This document shows, one piece after another, positions 40,783 to 49,261 of a DNA stretch of 64,000 nucleotides (positions within the stretch are counted from its first letter, which is position 1; every line of letters begins with the position of its first letter). The notes below the pieces were generated by a model. It did not search any database and was not told where the DNA came from. It worked only from the letters and a program-made list of their open reading frames with translations. The position numbers and the translations under genes are program-made. Source of the DNA: Propionibacterium sp. Lineage in GTDB: Bacteria > Actinomycetota > Actinomycetes > Propionibacteriales > Propionibacteriaceae. Location of the stretch: positions 1 through 64,000 of the forward strand of contig JAAYVB010000018.1 of the NCBI GenBank assembly GCA_012517405.1. Reading direction: 5' to 3'.

Positions 40783-41190
40783 ATGACCACTGGATCCGTG
40801 CCTACCGTACTGTTCGTCTGCATCCACAACGCCGGCCGCTCGCAGATGGCCGCCGGCCTACTCACCCACCTCGCCGGGGATCGTGTCCGGGTCCGCTCCG
40901 CCGGATCCGAGCCCGCCGACCGGCTCAACCCCGCCGTTGTCACCGCGATGGCCGAGGTCGGGATCGACATCGCCGCTGAGCAGCCCAAGCTGCTGACCAC
41001 TGATGCCGTCCGGGTCGCCGACGTCGTCATCACCATGGGCTGCGGCGACACCTGCCCGATCTTCCCCGGCAAACGCTATGAGGACTGGCAGCTCGATGAC
41101 CCCGCCGGCCAGTCCATCGAGGCTGTGCGAAAGATCCGTGACGACATCGAGCTGCGAGTCCGAGATCTCCTCACCGAGCTCGCGTCATGA
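40783..41190 (+). CDS. arsC: Arsenate reductase, low-molecular-weight phosphatase fold
   Basis: A 135-aa enzyme reducing As(V) to As(III). The P-loop nucleophile motif is CIHNAGRSQMA (about residues 13-23), and GCGDTCPIFPGKRYEDWQLDDP supplies further cysteines and the catalytic aspartate. Actinobacterial relatives use either mycothiol/mycoredoxin or an internal thioredoxin-linked cysteine relay; the mca gene shows that mycothiol is available. AGGAGG precedes the ATG by 7 bases. Confidence 0.93.
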   Translation: MTTGSVPTVLFVCIHNAGRSQMAAGLLTHLAGDRVRVRSAGSEPADRLNPAVVTAMAEVGIDIAAEQPKLLTTDAVRVADVVITMGCGDTCPIFPGKRYEDWQLDDPAGQSIEAVRKIRDDIELRVRDLLTELAS

Positions 41191-41312
41191 ACACCGGGCT
41201 CGGTCGGCCACTTCAATCCTGCGATCCTGCCGGCGAAGAATTTCGATGCGGCCGCCACTAGTAGCGGGGCCTGGAGATTGCGAGAATGGGTCCCAACGAG
41301 TGAGGTGATCCG

Positions 41313-41984
41313 ATGTCCACACACGGCATCTTGAAGGCGCTCCTGGTGGCCCCATTGCTCACTGCCGGCGCTGCCGTGACAGCGGCGCTGGTCGCGGGCA
41401 AGCATCACCGCTTCGGCGCCACCGCGACCGAGTACCGTGCATCGTTGCCCGGGGACGGCTTGCTGCCCGAGGCACAGGTGCAGAACGATAGGGCGTGCAC
41501 GATCCTCGCTCCCCCATCGGCCGTCTGGCCATGGATCGCCCAGCTCGGACAGGACAAGGCGGGTTTCTACTCCTTCGAGTTCCTGGAGAACCTGGCTGGG
41601 TGTCAGATCACTGGCGCCACACAAATCCACCCCGAGTGGCAGAACCCGGCGGTGGACGACGCATTCCCGTTGCACCCCGACCTCGCACTGCGCGTGGCCG
41701 AGGTCGAGCCGGGCCGCTACCTGGTGGCGACCTCGCAGGGCGGTGCAGCGCCCGGCGAGATGGACTTCGCTATGACCTGGACCTTCTACCTCACCTCGAC
41801 CGCCGGGCCTGCGGGCGAACAGGCAACCCGCCTTCACGTGCGGGAACGCTACGCGGCCGGCAACGGATCGACACGACGGATGGTCGACGCACTCAGCGTC
41901 GTCAGCGCGATCATGACGTGGCGGATGATGTCGCGGTTGAAGACGCTGTGCACACAGGACGCCGATGGAGCTGCCGGCGCCTGA
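41313..41984 (+). CDS. Membrane-anchored SRPBCC-like protein
   Basis: A 223-aa protein with an N-terminal hydrophobic helix (KALLVAPLLTAGAAVTAALVAG) and a domain that looks like a START/SRPBCC lipid-binding fold (RACTILAPPSAVWPWIAQLGQDKAGFYSFEFLENLAG, then AMTWTFYLTSTAG). A GAGTGAGGTG region upstream supplies a ribosome site. Function is unknown; it is not obviously part of the arsenic operon, being separated by 122 bp. Confidence 0.72.
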   Translation: MSTHGILKALLVAPLLTAGAAVTAALVAGKHHRFGATATEYRASLPGDGLLPEAQVQNDRACTILAPPSAVWPWIAQLGQDKAGFYSFEFLENLAGCQITGATQIHPEWQNPAVDDAFPLHPDLALRVAEVEPGRYLVATSQGGAAPGEMDFAMTWTFYLTSTAGPAGEQATRLHVRERYAAGNGSTRRMVDALSVVSAIMTWRMMSRLKTLCTQDADGAAGA

Positions 41985-42110
41985 CGCTGCGAGGACGCTG
42001 ACGACGTGAAGTATTCAGTGCGGGGCCGTGCCTGGCTGCGACCGGCACGATTGTGCCAGCGTTGTGCGTTTGGGGACTCCAGCCGGTTTCGGTTAAGATG
42101 ACCTGCGCGC

Positions 42111-42186
42111 GTCCCCATCGTCTAGCGGCCTAGGACACCGCCCTTTCAAGGCGGCAGCGCCGGTTCGAATCCGGTTGGGGATACCA
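42111..42186 (+). tRNA. tRNA-Glu (anticodon UUC)
   Basis: Cloverleaf: acceptor GTCCCCA pairs with TGGGGAT, the anticodon loop is CTTTCAA with anticodon TTC in a CCGCC/GGCGG stem, and the T arm is CCGGTTCGAATCCGG. The CCA end is encoded (42184-42186). A TAAGAT -10 box lies at 42094-42099. It is the likely integration target of the integrase-bearing element to its right. Confidence 0.97.
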
Positions 42187-42191
42187 CAGTG

Positions 42192-42226
42192 AATGGCCTA
42201 GTCAAATGAACTTTGATTAGGCCATT
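42192..42226 (+). terminator. Rho-independent terminator after tRNA-Glu
   Basis: AATGGCCTAGTCAAA (42192-42206) pairs with TTTGATTAGGCCATT (42212-42226) with a single G-T wobble, loop TGAAC, followed by TTTG. Confidence 0.9.
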
Positions 42227-42750
42227 TTTGTTCGATTACGGCAGACTCGACGAGGACTATCCCTCACAAATCCCACATCAGCCTGACGGCCCACCAGCAG
42301 GCGTTCTGCCCACACGCTGCTATTCGAACAGATTCGGACCCGCTGGCGAACTGTTGACCGACCAGGGAACCTTCAGGGCACTCCCCGTGCAGTGATTGGT
42401 GACCGCCGATCCGCCCATGCTCGGCAGTCGCAATCGCCGATCCGGCTGATCGTCTCGGCCCCCGTGTGGGCCACGGGACAGGCACCGGAGTCGACGCGCA
42501 CTGGTATCTCATCCCCAGCCTCCCCTTGACCTGATGATTCTTCGGATCGGGGACCGACACGTGACCTGACCCGGACGCCTGAGCCAGACGAAGGAGGGGG
42601 ACTCCGTTCTTCGCCATTGCTGCGCCCCGGCCGTGAGGATCGAAGTCAGGGGCAACGGGCCGAGGTCTGGGACGCGGCGACCTGATGGGTGGCTGGGCCA
42701 GCGAACAGCTATGGTGAAGACCATTCGACTTGATCTTGGAGGTGCAAGGA
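42227..42750. other. Gene-free stretch after the tRNA terminator
   Basis: About 520 bases of lower GC than the chromosome around it, without a convincing ORF, repeat or RNA. It ends in the ribosome site (GGAGG) of the next gene. Composition suggests element DNA. Confidence 0.5.
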
Positions 42751-43692
42751 ATGGGCGCTCCCGCTGGTTGGTACGACGATGGAAGCGGTCGTCATCGCTG
42801 GTGGGACGGTCAGAACTGGACAGAGCATCTGAGGGACCTCCCTCAGCAGCCTGCGCCGCCAGAGCCTGCACCTGTCAAGTCTGGGCCGGCCACGGAGTCC
42901 GAGCCCGGAATCCTCGGCAGGCTCGGCGCGTCAGTCAAGAAGGCGGCAACGGACAGACAAGCCGCGAAGGACGAAGACCGTCGACAACATGCCGCGCGCG
43001 AGCAGGCCGCAGGAAGGCTCGTCACTAGCGGTGTTTTCGGGTCATCCACAGTTGAGATCTACCAGGGCGGGTACGTCCGCGTTGCTGGACCCAGCGACAC
43101 CTCATCGCCGGCGCGTATCGATAGGAAGGCGCCGTACGAGAAGCTCCTGTCGATCACTTTCACGTCCTCGGAGCAAGAGAAGCCGACGACGGCCACGCCT
43201 GCCGCCTGGGAAGGCGCCGCTGTCCTAGCTGTAAGCTCCCTCTTCAAAGGAGGGGCCGGCGCAATGAAAGCGAGCGCTCCCGGCCTGGCCGTGGCAGGCG
43301 TTGCCCAGATCGCCAAGTCGATGAGCGGTAAGTCATTCCTGGACGTCGCCACCGACAAAGAGATCCACACCCTGACCAACCAAGTCCCTAACGACTTGGG
43401 AATCCCCACAGTCAAGAAGGAGCACGAGGGCGTCGGCCGCACTTTGGAGAAGGTAGGCAACTCCATCCTCAAGGAGCTCGGGGTCGTCGTCCACGAACCT
43501 GCGAATCACTCTCAGCCCGTGACAGCTCTTTCGACTGGTGTGCTGAACCAGGCAGCCACAGTCGACCAGGCCGCCGTTTCTACACCGGGGCTCACAGTGC
43601 GTCTCCGCGAGTTGGCTAGCCTGCACGCGGACGGCATCCTGGATGACGCAGAGTTTGCTGCCGCTAAGGCTAAGCTCCTCGACACCCTTTGA
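42751..43692 (+). CDS. DUF2510 / SHOCT-domain protein
   Basis: A 313-aa protein. The N-terminus is a DUF2510 domain (APAGWYDDGSGRHRWWDGQNW, residues 3-24). A Pro/charged linker follows, then a central beta-rich domain (about 95-210) with an Ala/Gly helix, and a C-terminal SHOCT motif (LRELASLHADGILDDAEFAA, about 285-310). SHOCT proteins often oligomerise or occur on mobile DNA. ATG 42751 has a GGAGG site 9 bases upstream, better than the earlier TTG. Function unknown. Confidence 0.82.
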   Translation: MGAPAGWYDDGSGRHRWWDGQNWTEHLRDLPQQPAPPEPAPVKSGPATESEPGILGRLGASVKKAATDRQAAKDEDRRQHAAREQAAGRLVTSGVFGSSTVEIYQGGYVRVAGPSDTSSPARIDRKAPYEKLLSITFTSSEQEKPTTATPAAWEGAAVLAVSSLFKGGAGAMKASAPGLAVAGVAQIAKSMSGKSFLDVATDKEIHTLTNQVPNDLGIPTVKKEHEGVGRTLEKVGNSILKELGVVVHEPANHSQPVTALSTGVLNQAATVDQAAVSTPGLTVRLRELASLHADGILDDAEFAAAKAKLLDTL

Positions 43693-43855
43693 CTGACAAC
43701 CTGAGCGGGGGTTAACGAAGCCAGTCCCGGTTACGGTTCGCAGCATCGGCGCTGCCCGTGCTGAAGAGCCTGCGAACCGGACTCCCGAGGAAGATTGCCC
43801 CCGGATGCGAGAGCTGAGCGTGTTGATCATGCCCTCGTGAAGCGCGTCGCGGGGG

Positions 43856-44362
43856 ATGGTGCGCATGGCCGAACCAATCCGCTGTGAGAGAACCATACGC
43901 AGGGCGATCGCGCGCGGCGACCTGCCCGCCTACCGGCTGGGCAAACGCGGCGGCAAGCTGATCAGGCTTCGGGCCGATGATGTCGACCGCTTCATGAGGC
44001 CCATACCCTCCGCTCGGTCAAGGCAGAACGCCCCAGGAGCGTTATCGACGCTGAGACTGCCCGCTCTACTCGACGAGGCTGTCATCGGGCGCTCAACTCC
44101 GCCATGTCCTCGTCCGACAGGTCAGGGTCCGAGGTCGATAGCGGGTGCCATGGGCCAGCCTGGCGCGGTCACGCAGGTCGCGGGTGTCCTAGTTGCCCAG
44201 CCGGCCGGGTCGACGGGCGCGGCGGGTCACGTCCCGCGGTCATGGCAGGGCGGACTGATGACCAGATCGGTGGCGTTCGCCCTTGACTGCGGGATGTGGA
44301 CCCTCCGATCCCACGTGGGGTCAGCGACTCTCGGCGCTAGACCGCCCCAAGAGATCCAATGA
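43856..44362 (+). CDS. Small excisionase-like helix-turn-helix ORF with a doubtful tail
   Basis: Residues about 9-50 (CERTIRRAIARGDLPAYRLGK, then LIRLRADDVDRFMRP) match the helix_turn_helix_17/excisionase pattern, but the usual first helix is missing and the start (ATG 43856 or 43865) lacks a ribosome site. After residue 60 the reading frame stays open to 44362 with no domain and runs into the convergent integrase gene, so that part is probably not real protein. It may be a 5'-truncated remnant. Confidence 0.45.
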   Translation: MVRMAEPIRCERTIRRAIARGDLPAYRLGKRGGKLIRLRADDVDRFMRPIPSARSRQNAPGALSTLRLPALLDEAVIGRSTPPCPRPTGQGPRSIAGAMGQPGAVTQVAGVLVAQPAGSTGAAGHVPRSWQGGLMTRSVAFALDCGMWTLRSHVGSATLGARPPQEIQ

Positions 44363-45472
44363 AGTCGGGCCCACCGACTTGCGGTCCAACGCGAGGGCAG
44401 CTACTCGGGCCGATTCCATCGCGTCCGCGACCAGGTCCAATCTGTCTCCGAATAGGTGTCCGTAGAGGTCGAGCGTCATTGTTGCCGACTTGTGACCGAG
44501 CATGGTCTGTACGACTTTCACGTCTGCTCCCGAGGCGATCGCCAAGGAGGCGGCGGTGTGCCGAAGCATGTGCGGGGTGAACCCATCCAAACCCATCGCT
44601 TCGGCGGCGGCCGACAACGCGGAGCGCTGGAAGCCTTGCGACCGCAGCACCCCGCCCCAAGCGGCGACGAAGACCAGGTCGTCCGGGGCCTTCCCCGCCA
44701 CGAGCGTCCTCAGTTCGTCCACCATGAATCTGGGCATTGGGACCTCGCGACGCTCGTGGCCCTTCGTCGGACCGAACGTCATCACCCCCTTGACCGGCGT
44801 CACAGACTCCGCGATGACCACGCGGCACCTCGTGAAATCGAGGCGCTTCACCTTCAGCGCAGCCATCTCCCCCCACCGCAGCCCCGTGTAGGCGAGGAAG
44901 CGAACGACAACGCCATAGATGGGCCCGCACATTTTCGCGAGATCTGCCACCTGCTTATGGGTGAGGTACAGCTTCTCTTCCGACTTGATCCGAGGCAGGC
45001 TCACACCTGCCGCGGGATTCGACGACAGTCGGCCGTCCTTCACCGCGAAGTCCAATGCCTGCGACAGGACTCGGTGAACCTTCCGCACCGACGCGGGAGA
45101 CAACTCAAGATCAGCCAACCACGTCTGGATCTGGGCATGGCGAATGTTCTTCAACTTGACCCTGCCCCACCTCGGGCGTATTTGGACTTCCAGAATGCCC
45201 TCGTACCGCTCTCGCGTCGTCGGCGCAAGGTTCGTCTTGCCCGCCAGCCATTGCTGACACCAATCCGCGACCGTGGTCTCCTGCCGACGCGGGTCGATGA
45301 ACTCGCCACGGTCGATGTCGAGCTCGATCTGGGACCTGAAGCTCTTGGCCGCCCGCTCAGTGTCGAACGACTTCATCAGTTGGTGGTGGTCTCCAGGCGG
45401 CCGGTAGCGCACATCCCAACGCACTGCACCGGACGCCAGTTGTCTACGTCTGATGCCTGCCATCGTGACCAA
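44321..45472 (-). CDS. int: Phage-type tyrosine integrase
   Basis: A 383-aa integrase with an N-terminal arm-binding domain (about 10-60, WDVRYRPPGDHHQ), a core-binding SAM-like domain (65-155, TVADWCQQWLAGKTNLAPTT) and a catalytic domain. The catalytic residues are Arg in YTGLRWGEMAAL, Lys in GPTKGHERR, His-Leu-Arg in PHMLRHTAASLA, His in MLGHKS and Tyr in DLYGHL. ATG 45463 is an alternative start. It lies 28 bp downstream of a small excisionase and 2.1 kb from tRNA-Glu. Confidence 0.93.
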   Translation of the reverse strand: MVTMAGIRRRQLASGAVRWDVRYRPPGDHHQLMKSFDTERAAKSFRSQIELDIDRGEFIDPRRQETTVADWCQQWLAGKTNLAPTTRERYEGILEVQIRPRWGRVKLKNIRHAQIQTWLADLELSPASVRKVHRVLSQALDFAVKDGRLSSNPAAGVSLPRIKSEEKLYLTHKQVADLAKMCGPIYGVVVRFLAYTGLRWGEMAALKVKRLDFTRCRVVIAESVTPVKGVMTFGPTKGHERREVPMPRFMVDELRTLVAGKAPDDLVFVAAWGGVLRSQGFQRSALSAAAEAMGLDGFTPHMLRHTAASLAIASGADVKVVQTMLGHKSATMTLDLYGHLFGDRLDLVADAMESARVAALALDRKSVGPTSLDLLGRSSAESR

Positions 45473-45500
45473 GACCCTTCATTGCTGACGCTTGCCTGGA

Positions 45501-45632
45501 TCAGGCAACAACCCGCTCGGTTTCTGGATTGAATTGTGAGTCGATCCACTCGACAACGTCGGATTCGCGATACATGACCCGCCGTCCGAGCTTGCCGGAC
45601 TTCGGGCCCTTACCGCAGTACCGGGCCCTCAT
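45501..45632 (-). pseudogene. 5'-truncated excisionase (AlpA/HTH_17 type)
   Basis: A 43-codon ORF ending in KLGRRVMYRESDVVEWIDSQ, the second half of a helix_turn_helix_17 excisionase. The normal first helix (MTVEEVAELLGV-like) is missing: only four codons separate the ATG from an upstream TAG. It ends 28 bp before the integrase start, as xis genes often do, so the element probably cannot excise. Confidence 0.6.
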
Positions 45633-45820
45633 GAAAGATCGAGGCTAAGGGCAACTGTCGGTGTGGTGCGGCGGCTATATCCAATTGTTATCAACGGGCT
45701 GCCTGGGTGGTCTGCGCTCGGCCCTTCCGCGGCAATCTCGCAGAACGACCTCGCCGCGGGGGTAGGTCCACGGGGGTGGAAGGATGAGACGGGCCAACCA
45801 CTTCCATGAAGGACGAGTCG

Positions 45821-47272
45821 ATGTCAAAGGTGACGTTTTTCCGGGGCCAGCAGCTCCCGCTCGAGATGCACAAGGTGCGCATCATCCAGAAGCTGACGTT
45901 GCTGCCCATCGAGCAGCGCCTCGAGGCCATGGAGGCGGCCGGGCACAACACCTTCCTGCTGCAGAACGCCGACGTCTTCCTCGACATGCTCACCGACTCG
46001 GGCGTCAACGCGATGAGCCAGGAGCAGCAGGCCGCGATGTTCCGGGCCGACGACGCCTATGCGGGCTCCGCGACCTACACCCGGTTGTACGACAAGCTCG
46101 TCGAGATCTTCGCCATGAAGTGGTTCCTGCCTACCCATCAGGGCCGCGCCGCCGAGAACATCCTTGGGCAGGTGCTCGTGCGTCCGAACACCTACGTGCC
46201 GATGAACTACCACTTCACCACCAGCAAGCAGCACGTCGTCGTGCACGGCGCGCAGGTGCTGGAGTTCATCCACCCCGAAGGCCTCGAGGTCACCTCAGAC
46301 CACCCCTTCAAGGGCAACTTCGACGTGGACGCCCTGCGGCGACTGGTTGCTGACAAGGGCGCGGAGTCGATCAGCTTCGTCCGGATGGAGGCCGGCACGA
46401 ACCTCATCGGGGGACAGCCGTTCTCACTCGAGAACCTGCAGCAGGTCTCCGAGGTCTGCCACCAGCACGCGATTCCGCTGGTGCTGGACGCCTCGCTGCT
46501 CGCCGACAACCTGTACTTTATGAAGGTCCGTGACCCGCAGTGCATGGACCTCGAGATCGGCGAGATCGTGAAGGTGATGGCCGAACTCTGCGACATCATC
46601 TACTTCTCGGCCCGCAAACTCGGGTTCGGACGCGGCGGCGGCATCCTCATCCGTGACGAGGAGATGTACAAGCGGATGCGCGGGTTCGTCCCGATGTACG
46701 AGGGCTTCCTCACCTACGGTGGCATGTCGGTGCGCGAGATGGAGGCGATCACCGTCGGACTCGACGAGACCCTCGATTTCGACATGATCAACCAGGGGCC
46801 CCAGTTCATCGAGCACATGGTCAACGAGCTCGATGCGCGCGGTGTGCCGGTCATCACGCCGCCCGGCGGCCTGGGCGCCCATCTGGACGCGATGCGCTTC
46901 CTTGACCACGTCGACCAGCGCCAGTACCCGTCTGCGGCGTTGGCGTCGGCCTTGTTCGTGGCGTCCGGCGTGCGGGGCATGGAGCGCGGCACGATGTCGG
47001 AGGCCCGCGACATCAACACCGGGCTGGAACCGCTGGCCCACATGGAGCTGGTCCGGCTGGCGCTGCCGCGTCGCGTGTTCACGCTCTCGCAGGTCAACTA
47101 CGCGATCGACCGCATCGACTGGCTCTACCAGAACCGTCACCTGATCGGCGGCATGGCCTGGGTCGAGGAGCCCGAGATCCTGCGGTTCTTCTACGGACGC
47201 CTCGCCCCGATCACCGACTGGCCCGCCGAGCTGGTCAAGCAGTTCCGCGCCGACTTCGGCGACAGCCTCTGA
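45821..47272 (+). CDS. Tryptophanase/tyrosine phenol-lyase family PLP enzyme
   Basis: A 483-aa beta-eliminating lyase. Family landmarks are FLPTHQGRAAENIL (about residue 105), TNLIGGQPFSLENL (about 195), the PLP aspartate in LVLDASLLADNLYF (about 223) and the PLP lysine in IIYFSARKLGFGRGGGIL (about 260). Two normally fixed positions differ: the Asp-Ala-Thr-Arg segment reads Asp-Ala-Ser-Leu, and the lysine loop is SARKLGFGRGG instead of SxKKDxxVxxGG. Substrate preference may therefore differ; a cysteine or S-substituted cysteine lyase is possible, as a sulfurtransferase gene follows after 7 bp. ATG 45821 with AAGGA upstream is chosen over ATG 45806. Confidence 0.82.
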   Translation: MSKVTFFRGQQLPLEMHKVRIIQKLTLLPIEQRLEAMEAAGHNTFLLQNADVFLDMLTDSGVNAMSQEQQAAMFRADDAYAGSATYTRLYDKLVEIFAMKWFLPTHQGRAAENILGQVLVRPNTYVPMNYHFTTSKQHVVVHGAQVLEFIHPEGLEVTSDHPFKGNFDVDALRRLVADKGAESISFVRMEAGTNLIGGQPFSLENLQQVSEVCHQHAIPLVLDASLLADNLYFMKVRDPQCMDLEIGEIVKVMAELCDIIYFSARKLGFGRGGGILIRDEEMYKRMRGFVPMYEGFLTYGGMSVREMEAITVGLDETLDFDMINQGPQFIEHMVNELDARGVPVITPPGGLGAHLDAMRFLDHVDQRQYPSAALASALFVASGVRGMERGTMSEARDINTGLEPLAHMELVRLALPRRVFTLSQVNYAIDRIDWLYQNRHLIGGMAWVEEPEILRFFYGRLAPITDWPAELVKQFRADFGDSL

Positions 47273-47279
47273 CCCGCCG

Positions 47280-48113
47280 ATGATCCCCCCGATCGTCGAC
47301 GTCGACTGGCTGAAGAACCACCCCGAAGCCGTGCTGGCTGACGTCCGCTGGTACCTGGACGGACGCTCCGGGGCGCAGGCGTACGCGTCCGGCCACCTGC
47401 CCGGGGCGGTCTTCCTGGACATCGATACCGACCTGTCCGCGCCGCCGTCGGCAGAAGGGGGACGCCACCCGCTGCCCGACCCGGAGGACTTCGCGTCCGC
47501 GATGGTGGACGCCGGCATCAGCGACGACTCGGTGGTGGTCGCCTACGACGACTTCGGCGGGTTCTCGGCGGGGCGTCTGGTGTGGATGCTGCGCAGCCTC
47601 GGTGTGGACGCCGCGCTGCTCGACGGCGGTATCGACGCCTGGGACGGCCCCCTGAGCACCGAGGAACCCGAGGAGACCGACGAGGACGTCACGTTCGGCA
47701 TCCGTGGTTGGGGACCGGATGTCATCGCGAGCATCGATGAGGCGGTCGCCGGGCCGATGGTGATCGACGCCCGCACCGCCCAGCGCTACCGCGGCGAGCG
47801 GCCCTTCATCGACACCTTTCCCGGCCATATTCCGGGCGCCCTGAGCGCCCCCGTGCTCGACAATCTCGGCCCTGACAAGCGCTTCCGCCCTGTGGACGAG
47901 CTCAAGGACCGCTTCGCCTCCCTGGGGGTGAGCGACGCGTCCGAGGTGATCGCCTACTGCGGGTCGGGCGTCAGCGCCTGCCTGGACCTGCTGGCCCTGG
48001 AGCATGCGGGCCTGGGACGCGGCCGGCTGTTCGTCGGCTCCTGGTCGCAGTACTCGGCCACGGATCGTCCCGTCGCTACCGGGGCCGAGCCGGGCTTCGC
48101 TACGACAACCTGA
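47280..48113 (+). CDS. sseA: Two-domain rhodanese sulfurtransferase
   Basis: A 277-aa thiosulfate or 3-mercaptopyruvate sulfurtransferase. The N-terminal rhodanese domain (1-125) is inactive at the loop (AYDDFGGFSAGRLVW). The C-terminal domain (about 140-270) has the active cysteine in AYCGSGVSACLDLLALEHAG (loop CGSGVSA; thiosulfate enzymes have mainly basic loops, mercaptopyruvate enzymes CGSGVTA-like). Mercaptopyruvate is therefore the likelier donor. It is co-transcribed with the PLP lyase. Confidence 0.88.
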   Translation: MIPPIVDVDWLKNHPEAVLADVRWYLDGRSGAQAYASGHLPGAVFLDIDTDLSAPPSAEGGRHPLPDPEDFASAMVDAGISDDSVVVAYDDFGGFSAGRLVWMLRSLGVDAALLDGGIDAWDGPLSTEEPEETDEDVTFGIRGWGPDVIASIDEAVAGPMVIDARTAQRYRGERPFIDTFPGHIPGALSAPVLDNLGPDKRFRPVDELKDRFASLGVSDASEVIAYCGSGVSACLDLLALEHAGLGRGRLFVGSWSQYSATDRPVATGAEPGFATTT

Positions 48114-48127
48114 GCCCAGCTGGCGCC

Positions 48128-49078
48128 TCATGCCGCGTGATTCACCACGTCGGGCATCCGCCGGCACCTTGGACAGCTGAGCAGCGGGCCGGCCCAGCCC
48201 AGTCTCAGAAGCACTGCAGCGATCTGTCGGGCGACTTCGCAGGGCTGCTCGGTGACGTCAGGCCACCCGTACCGCATGGTCGGGCGTCCATGGACCAGAT
48301 GGTGGTTGTCGCGCGCCATGTCTCTGAACCTTCCCAGCCCCTCGTGCCCCAGTCGGCCGTCCAACTCGATGATCAACGTGCCAAGGTACTCGACGTCGGT
48401 GCAGTAGTACTCGTCGCGGATCTGGCGGCGTCCCGTCGGTAAGCCGTGGGCGCGTTCGACGTCACGGCGGAAGATGCGCTCGAGCTCGCTGTGCACGCCC
48501 TCGCTGTGCTGCTGCAGTATGGCCTCGATCAGGCGGCGGTGTGGCTGCCTCTGGCGCTGGGCCAACGCCTTTGCGATGCCGGATTCGGTGGTGCGCCGGG
48601 TGTGGAGCGCCTGGCTGATCCAGGTGGCCGTCCGGTCGGGCTGAATGGCGCAGAGGTCAAGCACGGTGTCGGCCAACGGAGTGCGCGGGGGACTTCCGTG
48701 CGCCTTTGGTGGGTGTCGCGAGCGGATGAACTCCCAACGCGACCGATCGGTGATGCGGGTTTCCTCCGGGATCAGGACCTGGATCGGCTCGCAGGCCTCG
48801 GGGTGGATTCCCCACAGGTGAGCGGCCGATCGGCGACACAACAGGCCCTGGTCGCCGCCAGCAAGGACGGCGGCCCAGGCCCAGGAGATCCACGGCGCCT
48901 CGCCGCCAAGGGTGTAGTAGAGGCCCGGTTCGAGAGCTGACCAGGTGTTTTGCCCCAGCAGCCTGTTGATGACCGAGCGAGTCAGGCCGAGGCCGAGGCA
49001 CTGCTCACGAGATACGACGTTCTCTTGAGCGCCAGCCAGCCGGAGCACTTCGGGGGGGATGGGTTGACGGGGATGCAC
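48128..49078 (-). CDS. AbiEi-like/DUF559 protein
   Basis: A 316-aa protein with an N-terminal winged-helix AbiEi-type domain (about 10-95: REQCLGLGLTRSVINRLLGQ, then GLYYTLGG) and a C-terminal Vsr-like DUF559 domain (about 205-300: HSELERIFRRDVERAHGLP, then LIIELDGRLGHEG) containing possible nuclease residues Glu and Asp-Gly-Arg. Proteins of this layout are abundant in actinobacteria; whether any is an antitoxin or nuclease is not established. No AbiEii toxin gene is adjacent. Confidence 0.75.
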   Translation of the reverse strand: MHPRQPIPPEVLRLAGAQENVVSREQCLGLGLTRSVINRLLGQNTWSALEPGLYYTLGGEAPWISWAWAAVLAGGDQGLLCRRSAAHLWGIHPEACEPIQVLIPEETRITDRSRWEFIRSRHPPKAHGSPPRTPLADTVLDLCAIQPDRTATWISQALHTRRTTESGIAKALAQRQRQPHRRLIEAILQQHSEGVHSELERIFRRDVERAHGLPTGRRQIRDEYYCTDVEYLGTLIIELDGRLGHEGLGRFRDMARDNHHLVHGRPTMRYGWPDVTEQPCEVARQIAAVLLRLGWAGPLLSCPRCRRMPDVVNHAA

Positions 49079-49261
49079 GGGTCAAGGATTGCCGTTTGGG
49101 GAGCGCAAGGACTCCCAGGGCGGCGATCTGTGGATAACTCGGCAGTCTTCGGGCCACGTTGGCGGAGGTTCTGGCCGTCTGGGGCCGCCCGCCCACGTTG
49201 TGCGGAGGATCGAGCAGCGTAGTCGCTGTTCGATCTACCGCACAAGTGGATCGGGTCGTTT

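Noticed and set aside
40683-40787. 34-codon ORF between arsM and arsC overlapping the arsC start
   Set aside because: Pro/Arg-rich, no ribosome site and no similarity; it looks like chance coding in intergenic DNA.
44033-44362. C-terminal two thirds of the excisionase-like ORF as real protein
   Set aside because: No domain, odd composition and overlap with the integrase gene; only the first 50-60 residues look genuine.
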